Assembly (NCBI GenBank): GCA_037043455.1
Contig: JAWPHD010007156.1
Coordinates: 1 to 64,000 of the forward strand
DNA length: 64,000 nucleotides
Source: Cyrtodaria siliqua
Lineage: Eukaryota; Mollusca; Bivalvia; Adapedonta; Hiatellidae
Direction: 5' to 3'
Shown here in pieces: positions 31,245 to 43,372 of the stretch. Position numbers and translations under genes: made by a program. A model generated the notes under the pieces. It searched no databases. It had not been told where the DNA came from and worked only from the letters and a program-made list of their open reading frames with translations. How positions within the stretch are numbered: position 1 is the stretch's first letter; each line of letters opens with the position of its first letter.

Positions 31245-33878
31245 AAGAGGAGAAAACATGTTCAGATGTTTCTTAAATGAGGATTTTGTGTTGTCATTTC
31301 CATAACAAGCTTAAAAAACACCTACTTCATGCAAATCGAATGATTATTTGCCGAGATATGGTCTTGTGAATACCAAGGACAATAGTATGAAATCGACAAA
31401 AGTCAGAGATATATTTTTTAATTTTACACTATCTGAATTGTCATACCAAACGGCATTTCACGTCAATACACCATATTAAATAGATCAAATGTTTAGAACA
31501 TTCAATGGACATAAATACAATACGCATTTTAGGTACAATTAGGACGATGGATATGCCAATTTATGTCGATTTTCATGCCAAAATTGATTTTTCAGTCAAA
31601 TTCTTCAAAATTGGTGGTACCATACCTGATTATAGTAGCGAAAACGAGCTTATTAATGCCAAAAATACCGCTAAAATCTGAATTGATACTAGTTGAACGT
31701 TACCAAGTCGAGTTTGAATGATAAGGAATAATATTTTAACTTTTACACAAATCTTCATTTTTCACAGTATCCTATTTTAGGGGGGTAGGGGGAAAGATTT
31801 AGTGGTTTCATGCCTACCAAACCTGTTGTCATGCAGATTTAATTCATGAAAACATGTTGCAAACATGCAACCCTACATGTTGATACCAAAAAGACATAAT
31901 TCAAATGCAAACACTTCACCAATACGTCATTTTAAACACGAAAAAAAAAATGAAACTCAAATTTACGGCTTTTATAGACACAATTGGACTAAAAACGCTC
32001 AAAACCTATGTAATAAACTATGGAAAATTTATTTCTGAGCTTATTTTACCAACTGTAATCGGAAAAGTGTCCCTAGGTACGAATCTGAGCGAGTCCTAAT
32101 TACTGCACGCATCTCTTATATAAGAGGAGAAAACATGTTCAGATGTTTCTTAAATGAGGATTTTGTGTTGTCATTTCCATAACAAGCTTAAAAACACCTA
32201 CTTCGTGCAAATCGAATGATTATTTGCCGAGGTATGGTCTTGTGAATACCAAGGACAATAGTCTGAAATCGACAAAGTCAGAGATATATTTTTTAATTTT
32301 ACTCTATCTGAATTGTCATACCAAACGGCATTTCTCGTCAATACACCATATTAAATAGATCACATGTTTAGAACATTCAATGGACATAAATACAATACGC
32401 ATTTTAGGTACAAGTAGGACGATGGATATGCCAATTTATGTCGATTTTCATGCCAAAATTGATTTTTCAGTCATCAAATTCTTCAAAATTGGTGGTACCC
32501 ATACACTGATTATAGTAGCGAAAACAAGCTTAATAATGCCAAAAATACCGCTAAAATCAGAACTGATAGTAGCTGAACGCTACCAAGTCGAGTTTGAATG
32601 ATAAGGAATAATATTTTAACTTTTACACAAATCTTCATTTTTCACAGTATCCTATCCTATTTTAGTGGGGTAGGGGAAAGATTTAGTGGTTTCATGCCTA
32701 CCAAACCTGTTGTCATGCAGATTTAATTCATGAAAACATGTTGCAAACATGCAACCCTACATGCTGATACCAAAAAGACATAGTTCAACTGCAAACACTT
32801 CACCAATACGTCATTTTAAACACGAAAAAAAAATGGAACTCAAAATTACGGCTTTTATAGACAAAAATGGACTAAAAACGCTCAAAACCTATGTAATAAA
32901 CTATGGAAAACTTATTTCTGAGCTTATTTTACCAACTGTAATCGGAAAAGTGTCCCTAGGTACGAATCTGAGCGAGTCCTAATTACTGCACGCATCTCTT
33001 ATAAGAGGAGAAAACATGTTCAGATGTTTCTTAAATGAGGATTTTGTGTTGTCATTTCCATAACAAGCTTAAAACACCTACTTCATGCAAATCGAATGAT
33101 TATTTGCCGAGGTATGATCTTGTGAATACCAAGGACAATAGTCTGAAATCGACAAAGTCAGAGATATATTTTTTAATTTTACTCTATCTGAATTGTCATA
33201 CCAAACGGCATTTCTCGTCAATACACCATATTAAAAAAATCAAATGTTTAGAACATTCAATGAATGGACATAAATACAACACGCATTTTAGGTACAATTA
33301 GGACGATGGATATGCCAATTTATGTCGATTTCCATGCCAAAATTGATTTTTCAGTCAAATTCTTCAAAATTGGTGGTACCATACCTGATTATAGTAGCGA
33401 AAACAAGCTTAATAATGCCAAAAATACCGCTAAAATCTGAATTGATACTAGTTGAACGTTACCAAGTCGAGTTTGAATGATAAGGAATAATATTTTAACT
33501 TTTACACAAATCTTCATTTTTCACAGTATCCTATTTTAGTGGGGTAGGTGAAAGATTTAGTGGTTTCATGCCTATAAAACCTGTTGTCATGCAGATTTAA
33601 TTCATGAAAACATGTTGCAAACATGCAACCCTACATGTTGATACCAAAAAGACATAGTTCAACTGCAAACACTTCACCAATACGTCATTTTAAACACGAA
33701 AAAAAAATGAAACTCAAAATTACGGCTTTTATAGACAAAATTGGACTAAAAACGCTCAAAACCTATGTAATAAACTATGGAAAACTTATTTCTGAGCTTA
33801 TTTTACCAACTGTAATCGGAAAAGTGTCCCTAGGTACGAATCTGAGCGAGTCCTAATTACTGCACGCATCTCTTATAG
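31245..33878. repeat. 878-bp unit in three tandem copies
   Basis: Copies start at 31245, 32122 and 33003 with 'aagaggagaaaacatgttc' and end 'ctaattactgcacgcatctc' + 'ttata'. They differ mainly by small indels, so the event is fairly recent. Junctions form palindromes (ctcttatataagag, ctcttataagag). Short open frames recur at the same place in each copy (31905-32099, 32749-32982, 33623-33856) but are not conserved in start, have no domain I know, and are better read as non-coding. Confidence 0.95.
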
Positions 33879-34823
33879 GTATGAAAGCACTAATTATTTT
33901 CCCCATAGACACCAATGTTAAAGTGTCACATATTAATGACTTGCTGCAAATTCAACTCAAGTATGGATAATGTAGCAGTGTAATGTTCATTTAGAAAACT
34001 ATTTTTCCACTTGAAAAATCACCAGAAAACGTGGGGTCACAAGACATGTAAGAAAGTTCTTGTTTGTTTACTAAACAGGTCAAGGGTACAGCTGTTTTTA
34101 TTGATCGACTGTTTTCATTGCTCACAAAGTGTAAGCATAGAGTCGAAATTTCGAAAATGTTCATCAGTGATCCAGTAAAACCTATTAATACGCTTCTTAT
34201 ACATATAACCACAAAATCGAATAGAAATGGGCAGTTTTCCCCTACTTATAATGCCCATTTCCATCGAAAAAGGAGGGATTACTTTTTATTATAGGAACTA
34301 CATTTGACTTCACCTCGGAGGTTTACATGTAATTGGTGGTGGTAAACCTACATTCTCTTCAAGTCGGCACGTACTCATTTCGGCAAACCACCGCATGACT
34401 CAAACAATAGCTCAAAATTAAACCTACAGTTCTCACATCTCTATTATCTCCCCTGAAAGTTCACGGACCTAAATACAAAAGTAATTTTTCTTTTATCCAT
34501 TTTAGGCAATTTTTAATTAAAAAATTAATAGGGTTTTTCTCTGCTTAAGCATACATCTGTAGACTAGTGTAAGCTGATACAGAAGATCCCATGTTGATAT
34601 CAGGTTTCACTCATATTTCAGAAATGTTTGACCGAAGGACCACATAATCAGGTGGATAATGTCCGAATTTTGCATTTTTATAGAGGTCACATACACATGA
34701 GCGAGAAAGAAAAATAACTGGCTAACTTGCGTTGTATATGTTAATGTTTAAAGTTACTGGTCTTGCATATACTAAAGATAATTTAATCAACAACAAGCTC
34801 TGCTGTCCAGCTTTGAAACTCAG
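33879..34823. other. Non-coding, nothing recognised
   Basis: No domain-bearing frame, tandem repeat or transposon terminus recognised before the LINE remnant begins. Confidence 0.5.
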
Positions 34824-35099
34824 ATGTTGGAAAAGGCTGTACCGTACCCATATGGGAAAATTATTTGTGGTGTGAGACCTACATATAAACGTGCTTACAA
34901 AACAGTAACATTCCTTTGCTCATTGTTGTTTTTCTTGTCTGCAGATGCTGAAACGAACCCTGGACCCACTCTCGTAATTGAGGTTGTAAAGAATTACTCA
35001 ACAGTATATCCCTATGGTTGTCAAGCTGTAACATGCGAGTTCTGTTATATATGGCACCAAGCAGAACATTACTGACAGCATATACGACAGGCTGGGGAA
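34824..35099 (+). pseudogene. LINE 5' region: 2A-like peptide and start of a zinc-finger (PHD-like) region
   Basis: The frame contains a hydrophobic stretch (TVTFLCSLLFFLS) followed by DAETNPGP at 34944-34967, matching the 2A consensus D-x-E-x-N-P-G-P that causes ribosome skipping between G and P. 2A-like sequences are known near the N-termini of some non-LTR retrotransposon ORFs. Downstream, YPYGCQAVTCEFCYIWHQAE resembles the Cys/His-rich PHD-like region of such ORFs. After a small frame slip it reads DSIYDRLGN and is then cut by the 45-bp satellite element at 35100. The continuation is at 39269. Upstream limit is uncertain. Confidence 0.75.
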
Positions 35100-38000
35100 T
35101 AGCTGCGAGAGTCGTAGCTCTTAGGGTGTGTCAAATACTACCATAAGAGCCATGCTTCTCACGTCCATGGTAGGTACACTTACTACCATAAGAGCCATGA
35201 TTCTCACGTCCATGCTAGGTACACATACTACCATAAGAGCCATGATTCTCACGTCCATGGTAGGTACACTTACTACCATAAGAGCCATGATTCTCACGTC
35301 CATGGTAGGTACACATACTACCATAAGAGCCATGATTCTCACGTCCATGGTAGGTACACATACTACCATAAGAGCCATGATCCTCACGTCCATGGTAAGT
35401 ACACTTACTACCATAAGAGCCATGATTCTCACGTCCATGGTAGGTACACTTACTACCATAAGAGCCATGATTCTCACGTCCATGGTAGGTACACATACTA
35501 CCATAAGAGCCATGATTCTCACGTCCATGGTAGGTACACTTACTACCATAAGAGCCATGATTCTCACGTCCATGGTAGGTACACATACTACCATAAGAGC
35601 CATGATTCTCACGTCCATGGTAGGTACACATATTACAATAAGAGCCATGATTCTCACGTCCATGGTAGGTACATTTACTACCATAAGAGCCATGATTCTC
35701 GGGTCCATGGTAGGTACACATACTACCATAAGAGCCATGATTCTCACGTCCATGGTAGGTACACTTACTACCATAAGAGCCATGATTCTCACGTCCATGG
35801 TAGGTACACATACTACCATAAGAGCGATGATTCTCACGTCGATGGTAGGTACACATATTACCATAAGAGCCATGATTCTCACGTCCATGGTAGGTACACA
35901 TACTACCATAAGAGCCATGATCCTCACGTCCATGGTAGGTACACTTACTACCATAAGAGCCATGATTCTCACGTCCATGGTAGGTACACTTACTACCATA
36001 AGAGCCATGATTCTCACATCTATTGTAGGTACACTTACTACCATAAGAGCCATGATATTCTCACGTCCATGGTGTGTCACATACTACCATAAGAGCCATG
36101 ATTATCACGTCCATGGTAGGTACACATACTACCATAAGATCCATGATTCTCACGTCCATGGTAGGTACACTTACTACCATAAGAGCCATGATTCTCACGT
36201 CCATGGTAGGTACACATACTACCATAAGAGCCATGATTCTCACGTCCATGGTAGGTACACTTACTACCATAAGAGCCATGATTCTCACGTCTATTGTAGG
36301 TACACTTACTACCATAAGAGCCATGATATTCTCACATCCATGGTAGGTACACTTACTACAATAAGAACCATGATTCTCATGTCTATGGTAGGTACACATA
36401 CTACCATAAGAGCCATGATTCTCACGTCTATGGTGTGTCACATACTACCAAAAGAGCCATGATCCTCACGTCCATGGTAGGTACAAATACTACCATCAGA
36501 GCCATGATTCTCACGTCCATGGTAGGTACACTTACTACCATAAGAGCCATTATTCTCACGTCTATGGTGTGTCACATACTACCTTAAGAGCCATGATATG
36601 CTCACGTCGATGGTAGATACACTTACTACAATAAGAGCCATGATTCTCACGTCCATGGTAGGTACACATACTACCATAAGAGCCATGATTCTCACGTCTA
36701 TGGTGTGTCACATACTACCAAAAGAGCCATGATCCTCACGTCCATGGTAGGTACTAATACTACCGTCAGAGCCATGATTCTCATGTCCATGGTAGGCACA
36801 CTTACTACCATAAGAGCCATGATTCTCACGTCTATGGTGTGTCACATACTACCATAAGAGCCATGATATTCTCACGTCCATGGTAGGTACACTTACTACA
36901 ATAAGAGCCATGATTCTCACGTCCATGGTAGGTACACATACTACCATAAGAGCCATGATTCTCACGTCTATGGTGTGTCACATACTACCATAAGAGCCAT
37001 GATATTCTCACGTCCATGGTAGGTACACTTACTACAATAAGAGCCATGATTCTCACGTCCGTGGTAGGTACACATACTACCATAAGAGCCATGATCCTCA
37101 CGTCTATGGTGTGTCACATACTACTATAAGAGCCATAATCCTCACGTCCATGGTAGGTATAAATACTACCATCAGAGCCATGATTCTCACGTCCATGGTA
37201 GGTGCACATACTACCATAAGAGCCATGATTCTCACGTCTATGGTGTGTCACATACTACCATAAGAGCCATGATCCTCACGTCCATGGTAGGTACACATAC
37301 TTCCATAAGAGCCATGATATTCTCACGTCCATGGTAGGTAAAAATACTACCATAAGAGCCATGATTCTCACGTCCATGGTAGGTACAAATACTACCATAA
37401 GAGCCATGATTCTCACGTCTATGGTAGGTATACATACTGCCATAAGAGCCATGATTCTCACGTCTATGGTGTGTCACATACTACCATAAGAGCCATGATC
37501 CTAACGTCCATGGTAGGTACAAATACTACTATCAGAGCCATGATTCTCACGTCCATGGTAGGTAAACATACTACCATAAGAGCCATGATCCGCACGTTCA
37601 TGGTAGGTACAAATACTACCATCAGAGCCATGATTTTCACGTCTATGGTAGGTACACATACTTCCATAGGAGCCATGATATTCTCACGTCCATGGTAGGT
37701 ACAAATACTACCATAAGAGCCATGATTCTCAAGTCCATGGTAGGTACAAATACTACCATAAGAGCCATGATTCTCACGTCTATGGTAGGTATACATACTG
37801 CCATAAGAGCCATGATTCTCACGTCTATGGTGTGTCACATACTACCATAAGAGCCATGATCCTCACGTCCATGGTAGGTACAAATACTACTATCAGAGCC
37901 ATGATTCTCACGTCCATGGTAGGTACACATACTACCATAAGAGCCATGATCTTCACGTTCATGGTAGGTACAAATACTACCATCAGAGCCATGATTCTCA

Positions 38001-39268
38001 CGTCTATGGTAGGTACACATACTTCCATAAGAGCCATGATATTCTCACGTCCATGGTAGGTACAAATACTACCATAAGAGCCATGATTCTCACGTCCATG
38101 GTAGGTACAAATACTACCATAAGAGCCATGATTCTCACGTCTATGGTAGGTATACATACTGCCATAAGAGCCATGATTCTCACGTCTATGGTGTGTCACA
38201 TACTACCATCAGAGCCATGATTCTCACGTCCATGGTAGGTACAAATACTACCATCAGAGCCATGATCCTCACGTTCATGGTAGGTACAAATACTACCATC
38301 AGAGCCATATTCTCACGTCTATGGTAGGTACACATACTTCCATAAGAGCCATGATATTCTCACGTCCATGGTAGGTACAAATACTACCATAAGAGCCATG
38401 ATTCTCACGTCCATGGTAGGTACAAATACTACCATAAGAGCCATGATTCTCACGTCTATGGTAGGTATACATACTGCCATAAGAGCCATGATTCTCACGT
38501 CTATGGTAGGTATACATACTGCCATAAGAGCCATGATATTCTCACGTCCATGGTAGGTACAAATACTACCATAAGAGCCATGATTCTCACGTCCATGGTA
38601 GGTACAAATACTACCATAAGAGCCATGATTCTCACGTCTATGGTAGGTATACATACTGCCATAAGAGCCATGATTCTCACGTCTATGGTGTGTCACAAAC
38701 TACCATAAGAGTCATGATTCTCACGTCCATGGTAGGTACAAATACTACCATAAGAGCCATGATTCTCACGTCCATGGTAGGTACAAATACTACCATAAGA
38801 GCCATGATTCTCACGTCTTTGGTAGGTATACATACTGCCATAAGAGCCATGATTCTCACGTCTATGGTGTGTCACATACTACCATAAGAGTCATGATTCT
38901 CACGTCCATGGTAGGTACAAATACTACCATACGAGCCATGATTCTCACGTCCATGGTAGGTACAAATACTACCATAAGAGCCATGATTCTCACGTCTATG
39001 GTAGGTATACATACTGCCATAAGAGCCATGATTCTCACGTCTATGGTGTGTCACATACTACCATAAGAGTCATGATTCTCACGTCTATGGTAGGTATACA
39101 TACTACCATAAGAACCATGATTCTCACGTCTATGGTAGGTACACACACAACCATAAGAGCCATGATTATCACGTCTATGGTAGGTACACATACTACCATA
39201 AGAGCCATGATTCTCACGTATATGGTTAGGTACACACAATACCATAAGAGCCATGATTCCCACGTCTA
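35100..39268. mobile_element. Foldback-like element F1 with about 92 tandem 45-bp subrepeats, 4.17 kb
   Basis: The body is a tandem array of a 45-base unit (CCATGGTAGGTACACATACT, ACCATAAGAGCCATGATTCT, CACGT). The left end starts TAGCTGCGAGAGTCGTAGCTC and is the inverse of the right-end units (AGAGCCATGATTCCCACGTC + TA). Flanks are GCTGGGGAA (35091-35099) and GCTGGGAAA (39269-39277), a 9-base target duplication with one mismatch, and the LINE frame is continuous if the element and one duplicate are ignored. Higher-order periods of about 179 and 361 bases appear in the right half. Because 45 is a multiple of three, both strands have long periodic open frames (444 and 319 residues); I treat them as artefacts. 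The short relative at 25759-26243 shares both ends. Confidence 0.88.
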
Positions 39269-39350
39269 GCTGGGAAATGACTCTAAGATTTGGGATCTGG
39301 GAGTGTCTGACATGTGACAACATCAATATCATTTCATCTTCTTTTGGTTC
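39269..39350 (+). pseudogene. LINE fragment continuing the 2A-containing ORF
   Basis: It reads LGNDSKIW and, after a 7-base duplication-type frameshift, GIWECLTCDNINIISSSF: the C-x2-C end of the zinc-finger region seen before 35100. It lies between the Foldback-like element and a 5'-truncated SINE that starts at the shared string ggttcaatc. Confidence 0.7.
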
Positions 39351-39574
39351 AATCCTCCGTGGTGCCACTGATTTTCGTCGGTGTGTTCTTGGGCAAGACA
39401 CTTTTGGATGGGGACATAAAACGGGCAGTCCCGTGTATCGGTCTTTCCTCCGAGCACGTTAAAGAACCATAGGAATCTATTCGATAATAAGAGTAGGTTC
39501 CCGGATTCCTATGTATCTTTCCTCTCCCTCTGTGGAAAGATGAGCCGTTAAACAACATTCAATTCGATTCAATT
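39346..39574 (+). mobile_element. 5'-truncated tRNA-derived SINE inside the LINE
   Basis: It begins at the B box (ggttcaatcctccgtggtg) and continues through the central block (gttcttgggcaagacactt, gcacgttaaagaaccatagg) to the tail aacattcaattcgattcaat. A small internal deletion is present after 'acactttt'. It lacks the A box, so it is not independently transcribable. Confidence 0.85.
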
Positions 39575-40668
39575 TGCAAGCCTAGACTCCTTTGAAACAT
39601 CAAACAGAGTCCTGGCTCAAAACCAAACATTATGATAATGATATCTTCGAGGTGGACCTGGGATATAAACCCTTCGGGCGTGGCAAGAAAAAACAGGTTG
39701 GTGGTGGTGTATTTATGTTAGTCAATAATTCTGCATTATTGCCCGGGGCAGCCAATGATCTCCGCACTGACTGTGAAGTCAATGGGTATAGATTAGTATT
39801 TCTGGTTCTGGCTCTGTTGATAGAGGTTTACTACAAGCCCAACAAGCATGATCATGACAGTCTTGCTGAATTCAAAAATAAGCTGAATTTGCTGCAAATA
39901 CTAAAGCAAGCAATATGATTGGTGGAGATCTCAATATTCCGAAAATGAATTGGCCAGATATGACTCCGGGAAGTGATTGTTAATCCCCTTCATATTATAG
40001 AGATTTCATTAATGGTATGTTTGATAATAATCTCACGCAGGTAATCCAAGACCCCACACGAGAAAAATAATATCCTCGACCCATTCCGTACCAGTAATCT
40101 AAAAGTTGTAAATAGGGCCAGTGTTTTACATACCTGACATTAGTGATCACGATTCTGTCCTTACTGGCACTAACACATCAGCTCACATGAGACCACAAAA
40201 GCCACGCATGATATCCCTGTATAAAAAGGCGGACTGGGAGGTTTGAAAGAGCACATGAATAGTTTCCAGGAGTAAATGCTTCATGTACGACCGTTGCTCT
40301 GTCGACCAAGTATTTCCATAACAAAATAAACAATAGCTGCAATAAAAACATTCATCCCAACAAAAACGGCATCAACAAAAACATACAAACATATTACAAT
40401 GGATAAAAGTCGACCTGAAATCACTAAACATGAAACATGACAAAGCATACCAAAAGTACAAGAGCTACAGGACATAGTTAAACCAAAACGCGCTATCTTG
40501 ATTTGAAACATCGATCTCTGTCGTAAAAACACAAAGATATACTATAATTACTTAGAAGACACGCTCAGTGTAAACAAGGACACTGATACAGAACAAAAAC
40601 ACAGCATACCAAACAATAAGAAAGGTTACACACTGCTAAAACATTCAAAACAAGGCACCACTGGAATG
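39575..40668 (+). pseudogene. LINE endonuclease domain and linker (broken)
   Basis: Endonuclease/exonuclease/phosphatase motifs are visible over two or three frames: TESWLKTKHYDNDIF (catalytic Glu), GGGVFMLV, VYYKPN, IGGDLNIPKMNWPD and ISDHDSVL. After 40160 the linker KPRMISLYKKADWE and YYNYLEDTLSVNKDTDT ... LLKHSKQGTT can be followed with stops and frameshifts. The reverse-transcriptase core that should follow is absent; a 295-base repeat starts at 40669. It belongs with 34824-35099 and 39269-39350 as one LINE copy. Inactive. Confidence 0.8.
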
Positions 40669-40962
40669 GAATTACTATACCAGTATAATAAATCATATCA
40701 AGAAGACACGGAAAAGCTAAAATTGTGAACGAGCAGTTCCAAATAGTCTTTATTTCAAATACCCGGTATCTCTTAAATCTCTCTGTGAGATGAAACTTCA
40801 AGACAGTGTTGATGCAGGTGGAGAGTCCCAGAAAACATACCAACCAAACACCCAAATGCCCGATATTTGAGAGTTGCAATCTCGAATGACCTATTCTGGA
40901 ATAAAATATAAACACTAGGCTTTATCAGACGAAATAATAGTTAAATGAAAATGTAAACCACA
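40669..40962. repeat. 295-bp direct repeat, copy 1
   Basis: It starts 'gaattactataccagtata' and ends 'gaaaatgtaaaccacag'. Copy 2 at 41309-41606 is about 95 percent identical by eye. Together they bracket a LINE 3' fragment. Origin unknown; an LTR-like interpretation is not supported by any LTR-element coding sequence between them. Confidence 0.85.
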
Positions 40963-41308
40963 GCCTACAAGACACTGGTCAGTCCTCAGCTTGAGAACTG
41001 CCCACCCCCACCCTACCCCCTCCCTATTTGGTCCCCGTGCACTGAATCATTAATCAGTAAGTTAGAATATGTTCAGAGACGAGCTGCTCGCTGGGTAAAT
41101 GCGACAAATGCGACTACAGCCGCACAGCTAGAGTCACAGATATATTGACCTCATTACAATGGAGACATCTCGACCTCCTCGCATAGATTTAAGACTGTTT
41201 ATTATATTTTATAATATTTCCATTACCTTTTAGATATCCCCCTAGAAGAATATCTTGTTCTAAATACTAGACCCAGCCGAGCACAACATCCAAATCCAGA
41301 CAGCCACG
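40963..41308 (+). pseudogene. LINE reverse-transcriptase C-terminal tail fragment
   Basis: It reads AYKTLVRPQLENCPPP, LISKLEYVQRRAARWVNAT and TSLQWRHLDLL, the characteristic segment after the reverse-transcriptase core of CR1/jockey-like LINEs. Several stops are present. It is flanked on both sides by the 295-base direct repeat, so the central reverse transcriptase has been lost or moved. Confidence 0.8.
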
Positions 41309-41606
41309 AATTACTATACCAGTATAATAAAGCATATCAAGAAGACACGGAAAAGCCAAAATTGTGAGCGAGCAGTTCCAAATAGTCTTTATTTCAAAGA
41401 CCCGGTATTTCTTAAAAAATCTCTCTGTGAGATGAAAATCCAAGACAGTGCTGATGCAGGTGGAGAGTCCCAGAAAACATACCAACCAAACACCCAAATG
41501 CCCGATATCTGAGAGTTGCAATCTCGAATGACCTATTCTGGAATAAAATATAAACACTAGGCTTTATCAGACGAAATATTAGTTAAATGAAAATGTAAAC
41601 CACAGA
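41309..41606. repeat. 295-bp direct repeat, copy 2
   Basis: Second copy of the block at 40669-40962, differing by scattered substitutions and two short insertions (ttcttaaaaaatctc versus tctcttaaatctc). After it the flanking sequence is unrelated to that after copy 1. Confidence 0.85.
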
Positions 41607-41819
41607 TATTATGTTCATGCGATAACAGCAAGGTCTTGGCCATGAAGGGAATAAATACAGGGTATTATTTGGACCTAGTTTTATCATAGACCTACATACA
41701 TTGTATTTATATCCATGATTATATTATATGTAAGATTTCATTTGTGTAGCTACATTATTTTTAAATCATTTTGGTAATATATTTGGGTCTTTGTATCCTT
41801 AAAACTGTATATAATTGTA

Positions 41820-42155
41820 TTGTGTCTACTGAGCCTAGATTCTAGTTTGTTTAATGACATTTTAAAAGATCAGTTTGCAGAATCAAACAACATCACATTC
41901 TGCGATAACAGCAATCTTGCAATGCGGAATGTACCAACATTCTTTAACCAACGCGATAAATACCGCCTATCATATAATGGGGTAGCCCGGTTGGCAAACA
42001 CCATGAGAATCTGTGTAGATTCAGCTCTTGGCCTGACCAGGGCATCGCCTCCAAAGCAGAGGTCGTATTATGACAGGGATAAACCTAGTCAAGCTCAGAG
42101 ATCATCATATAGTAGAAATCAAGAGTACGGACAGCGGCGTCCACGGAACCGTTAA
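41820..42155 (+). CDS. Uncharacterised 111-residue open frame, probably a mobile-element remnant
   Basis: A clean frame (MCLLSLDSSLFNDILKDQFA...) with a mixed N-terminal half (FFNQRDKYRLSYNGVARLAN, ALGLTRASPPKQRS) and a very basic, Arg/Gln/Tyr-rich tail ending GQRRPRNR. I do not recognise the family. The basic tail could bind nucleic acid, and the neighbours on both sides are LINE fragments, so a gag-like or other element-encoded piece is likely. The first residues may be read from upstream AT-rich sequence by chance; a host gene cannot be excluded. Confidence 0.35.
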   Translation: MCLLSLDSSLFNDILKDQFAESNNITFCDNSNLAMRNVPTFFNQRDKYRLSYNGVARLANTMRICVDSALGLTRASPPKQRSYYDRDKPSQAQRSSYSRNQEYGQRRPRNR

Positions 42156-43266
42156 TTAATAAGTGTCATTTGTCAGTGACTAGTTGAATCATTTGTTAAG
42201 AAAGAATTGTATTGAGAAAGAATTGTATTGTTTTTGTTGTTGTTGTGATTTCTTTTCATCATATATAAAAAAAATCTCTCTCACTCAGTATTTAACATTG
42301 GGAACATTTGTTTCATAAATTTGAATCCAGTAACACGATTTAACAAGATAGTGTAACAGGTATACTTTTGCTAAAACAACCTAGATACCCTTGTTTTGAG
42401 GGTTTTAAAGTTGTTTTTTGGTTCTCTGTGTGTTTGTGGTTGACTGTCGTCCTTGAATGCTACTTTTCCTGTTCTGTTTTTATATCTAATTTTATCACTA
42501 ACATTTTAGACATTATCTATATAGTTTACCTCGGTATAGTTTCAAAAAAGCTGCATGTGTAATTTTGTGTAAGGTGACAATCACACTAGATTTGTGATAA
42601 GTACAATTGTAAACTGCTTGCTCCAAGTTACAGAGGTATCTGGTTGACCTGAGTATTACATTTTAATCTAGTATTTTTTCTTCTCTTTTTTCCAGTAAGT
42701 GTTTTCATTTAATATTGGGATATTGGTGTAAATTCTGTGTAGAGTGTCTCCAATATCAGTTAATACCTAATTACCTTGTTTGAAGGACGATTGTATTCTT
42801 CCCAAAACTGGGTCAATTGATTTGTTGATACATTTTCCTTGTGAAGACTGAGCTTTAATACTGTTTATAATTATTCTTATTCATTTTTGGTCATAGTTTC
42901 TATGACAGCTTGTGTGTTAATTGTGTTGTATAACTTTAATAGATTACTGTTTACTCAGTATTGAATAGAGCACTTTTTTCACATAGCACTGAGTAGAGCA
43001 CAGTGCAGCCTGAGCTTTAATACTTTTAATTATTCTTATTCGTTTTTGGTCATAGTTTGCATGACCGCTTGTGAGTTAACTGTGTTGAAGCTGCGGAGTA
43101 TGTGGAATCCATTATGGACACGCAGCGTATCGTTCGCGTCGATTCATGTACTCCCATTGGAAGCAGCTGTAAAAGACATGCGTCCTTAACTGCGGGCCAG
43201 GATAGCACAGTAAAGAAGGCCGAAAACGAAGATTGTGATCATAAAGTTATATTACCTTTGCATCTG
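42156..43266. other. Non-coding, with duplicated segments
   Basis: A block of about 75 bases (tggttgactgtcgtccttga, atgctacttttcctgttc) at 42425-42500 recurs at 44514-44575. Another of about 85 bases (gagctttaatac, ttttggtcatagttt, atgaccgcttgtgagtta) occurs at about 42848-42933 and 43009-43092. These look like duplicated retroelement UTR sequence. No gene recognised. Confidence 0.5.
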
Positions 43267-43372
43267 CAAGGTTAAGATGTGGTGTTGCACCTTTACAATT
43301 AGAGACAGAGCGATATGAACGCTTTAAAGAAAATGATCGGGTATGCCCACTATGTAAGATAGGTGTTGAGAA
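43267..43372 (+). pseudogene. LINE C-terminal Cys motif fragment
   Basis: It reads RLRCGVAPLQLETERYERF followed by KENDRVCPLCKIGVE. The pattern R-x-G-x-APL-x-E-x3-RYER...R-x-CPLC-x3-VE is the C-terminal zinc-knuckle-like region after the reverse transcriptase in many LINEs. It stands alone, upstream of an unrelated endonuclease fragment, so it belongs to a different LINE copy. Confidence 0.65.

Noticed and set aside
32380..32601. Recurrent short frames in the 878-bp units as a possible small gene family
   Set aside because: Frames differ in start and length among the three copies and are broken in some; composition is like the rest of the unit.
35121..36462. Very long open frames on both strands (444 residues plus, 319 residues minus)
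   Set aside because: They only translate the 45-bp repeat (15-residue periods such as TTIRAMILTSMVGTH and its antisense). A unit divisible by three keeps all frames open; there is no start context, domain or non-repeat sequence.
40669..41606. LTR retrotransposon (two 295-bp direct repeats as LTRs)
   Set aside because: The sequence between them is a LINE tail, with no gag, protease or integrase and no primer-binding site seen.
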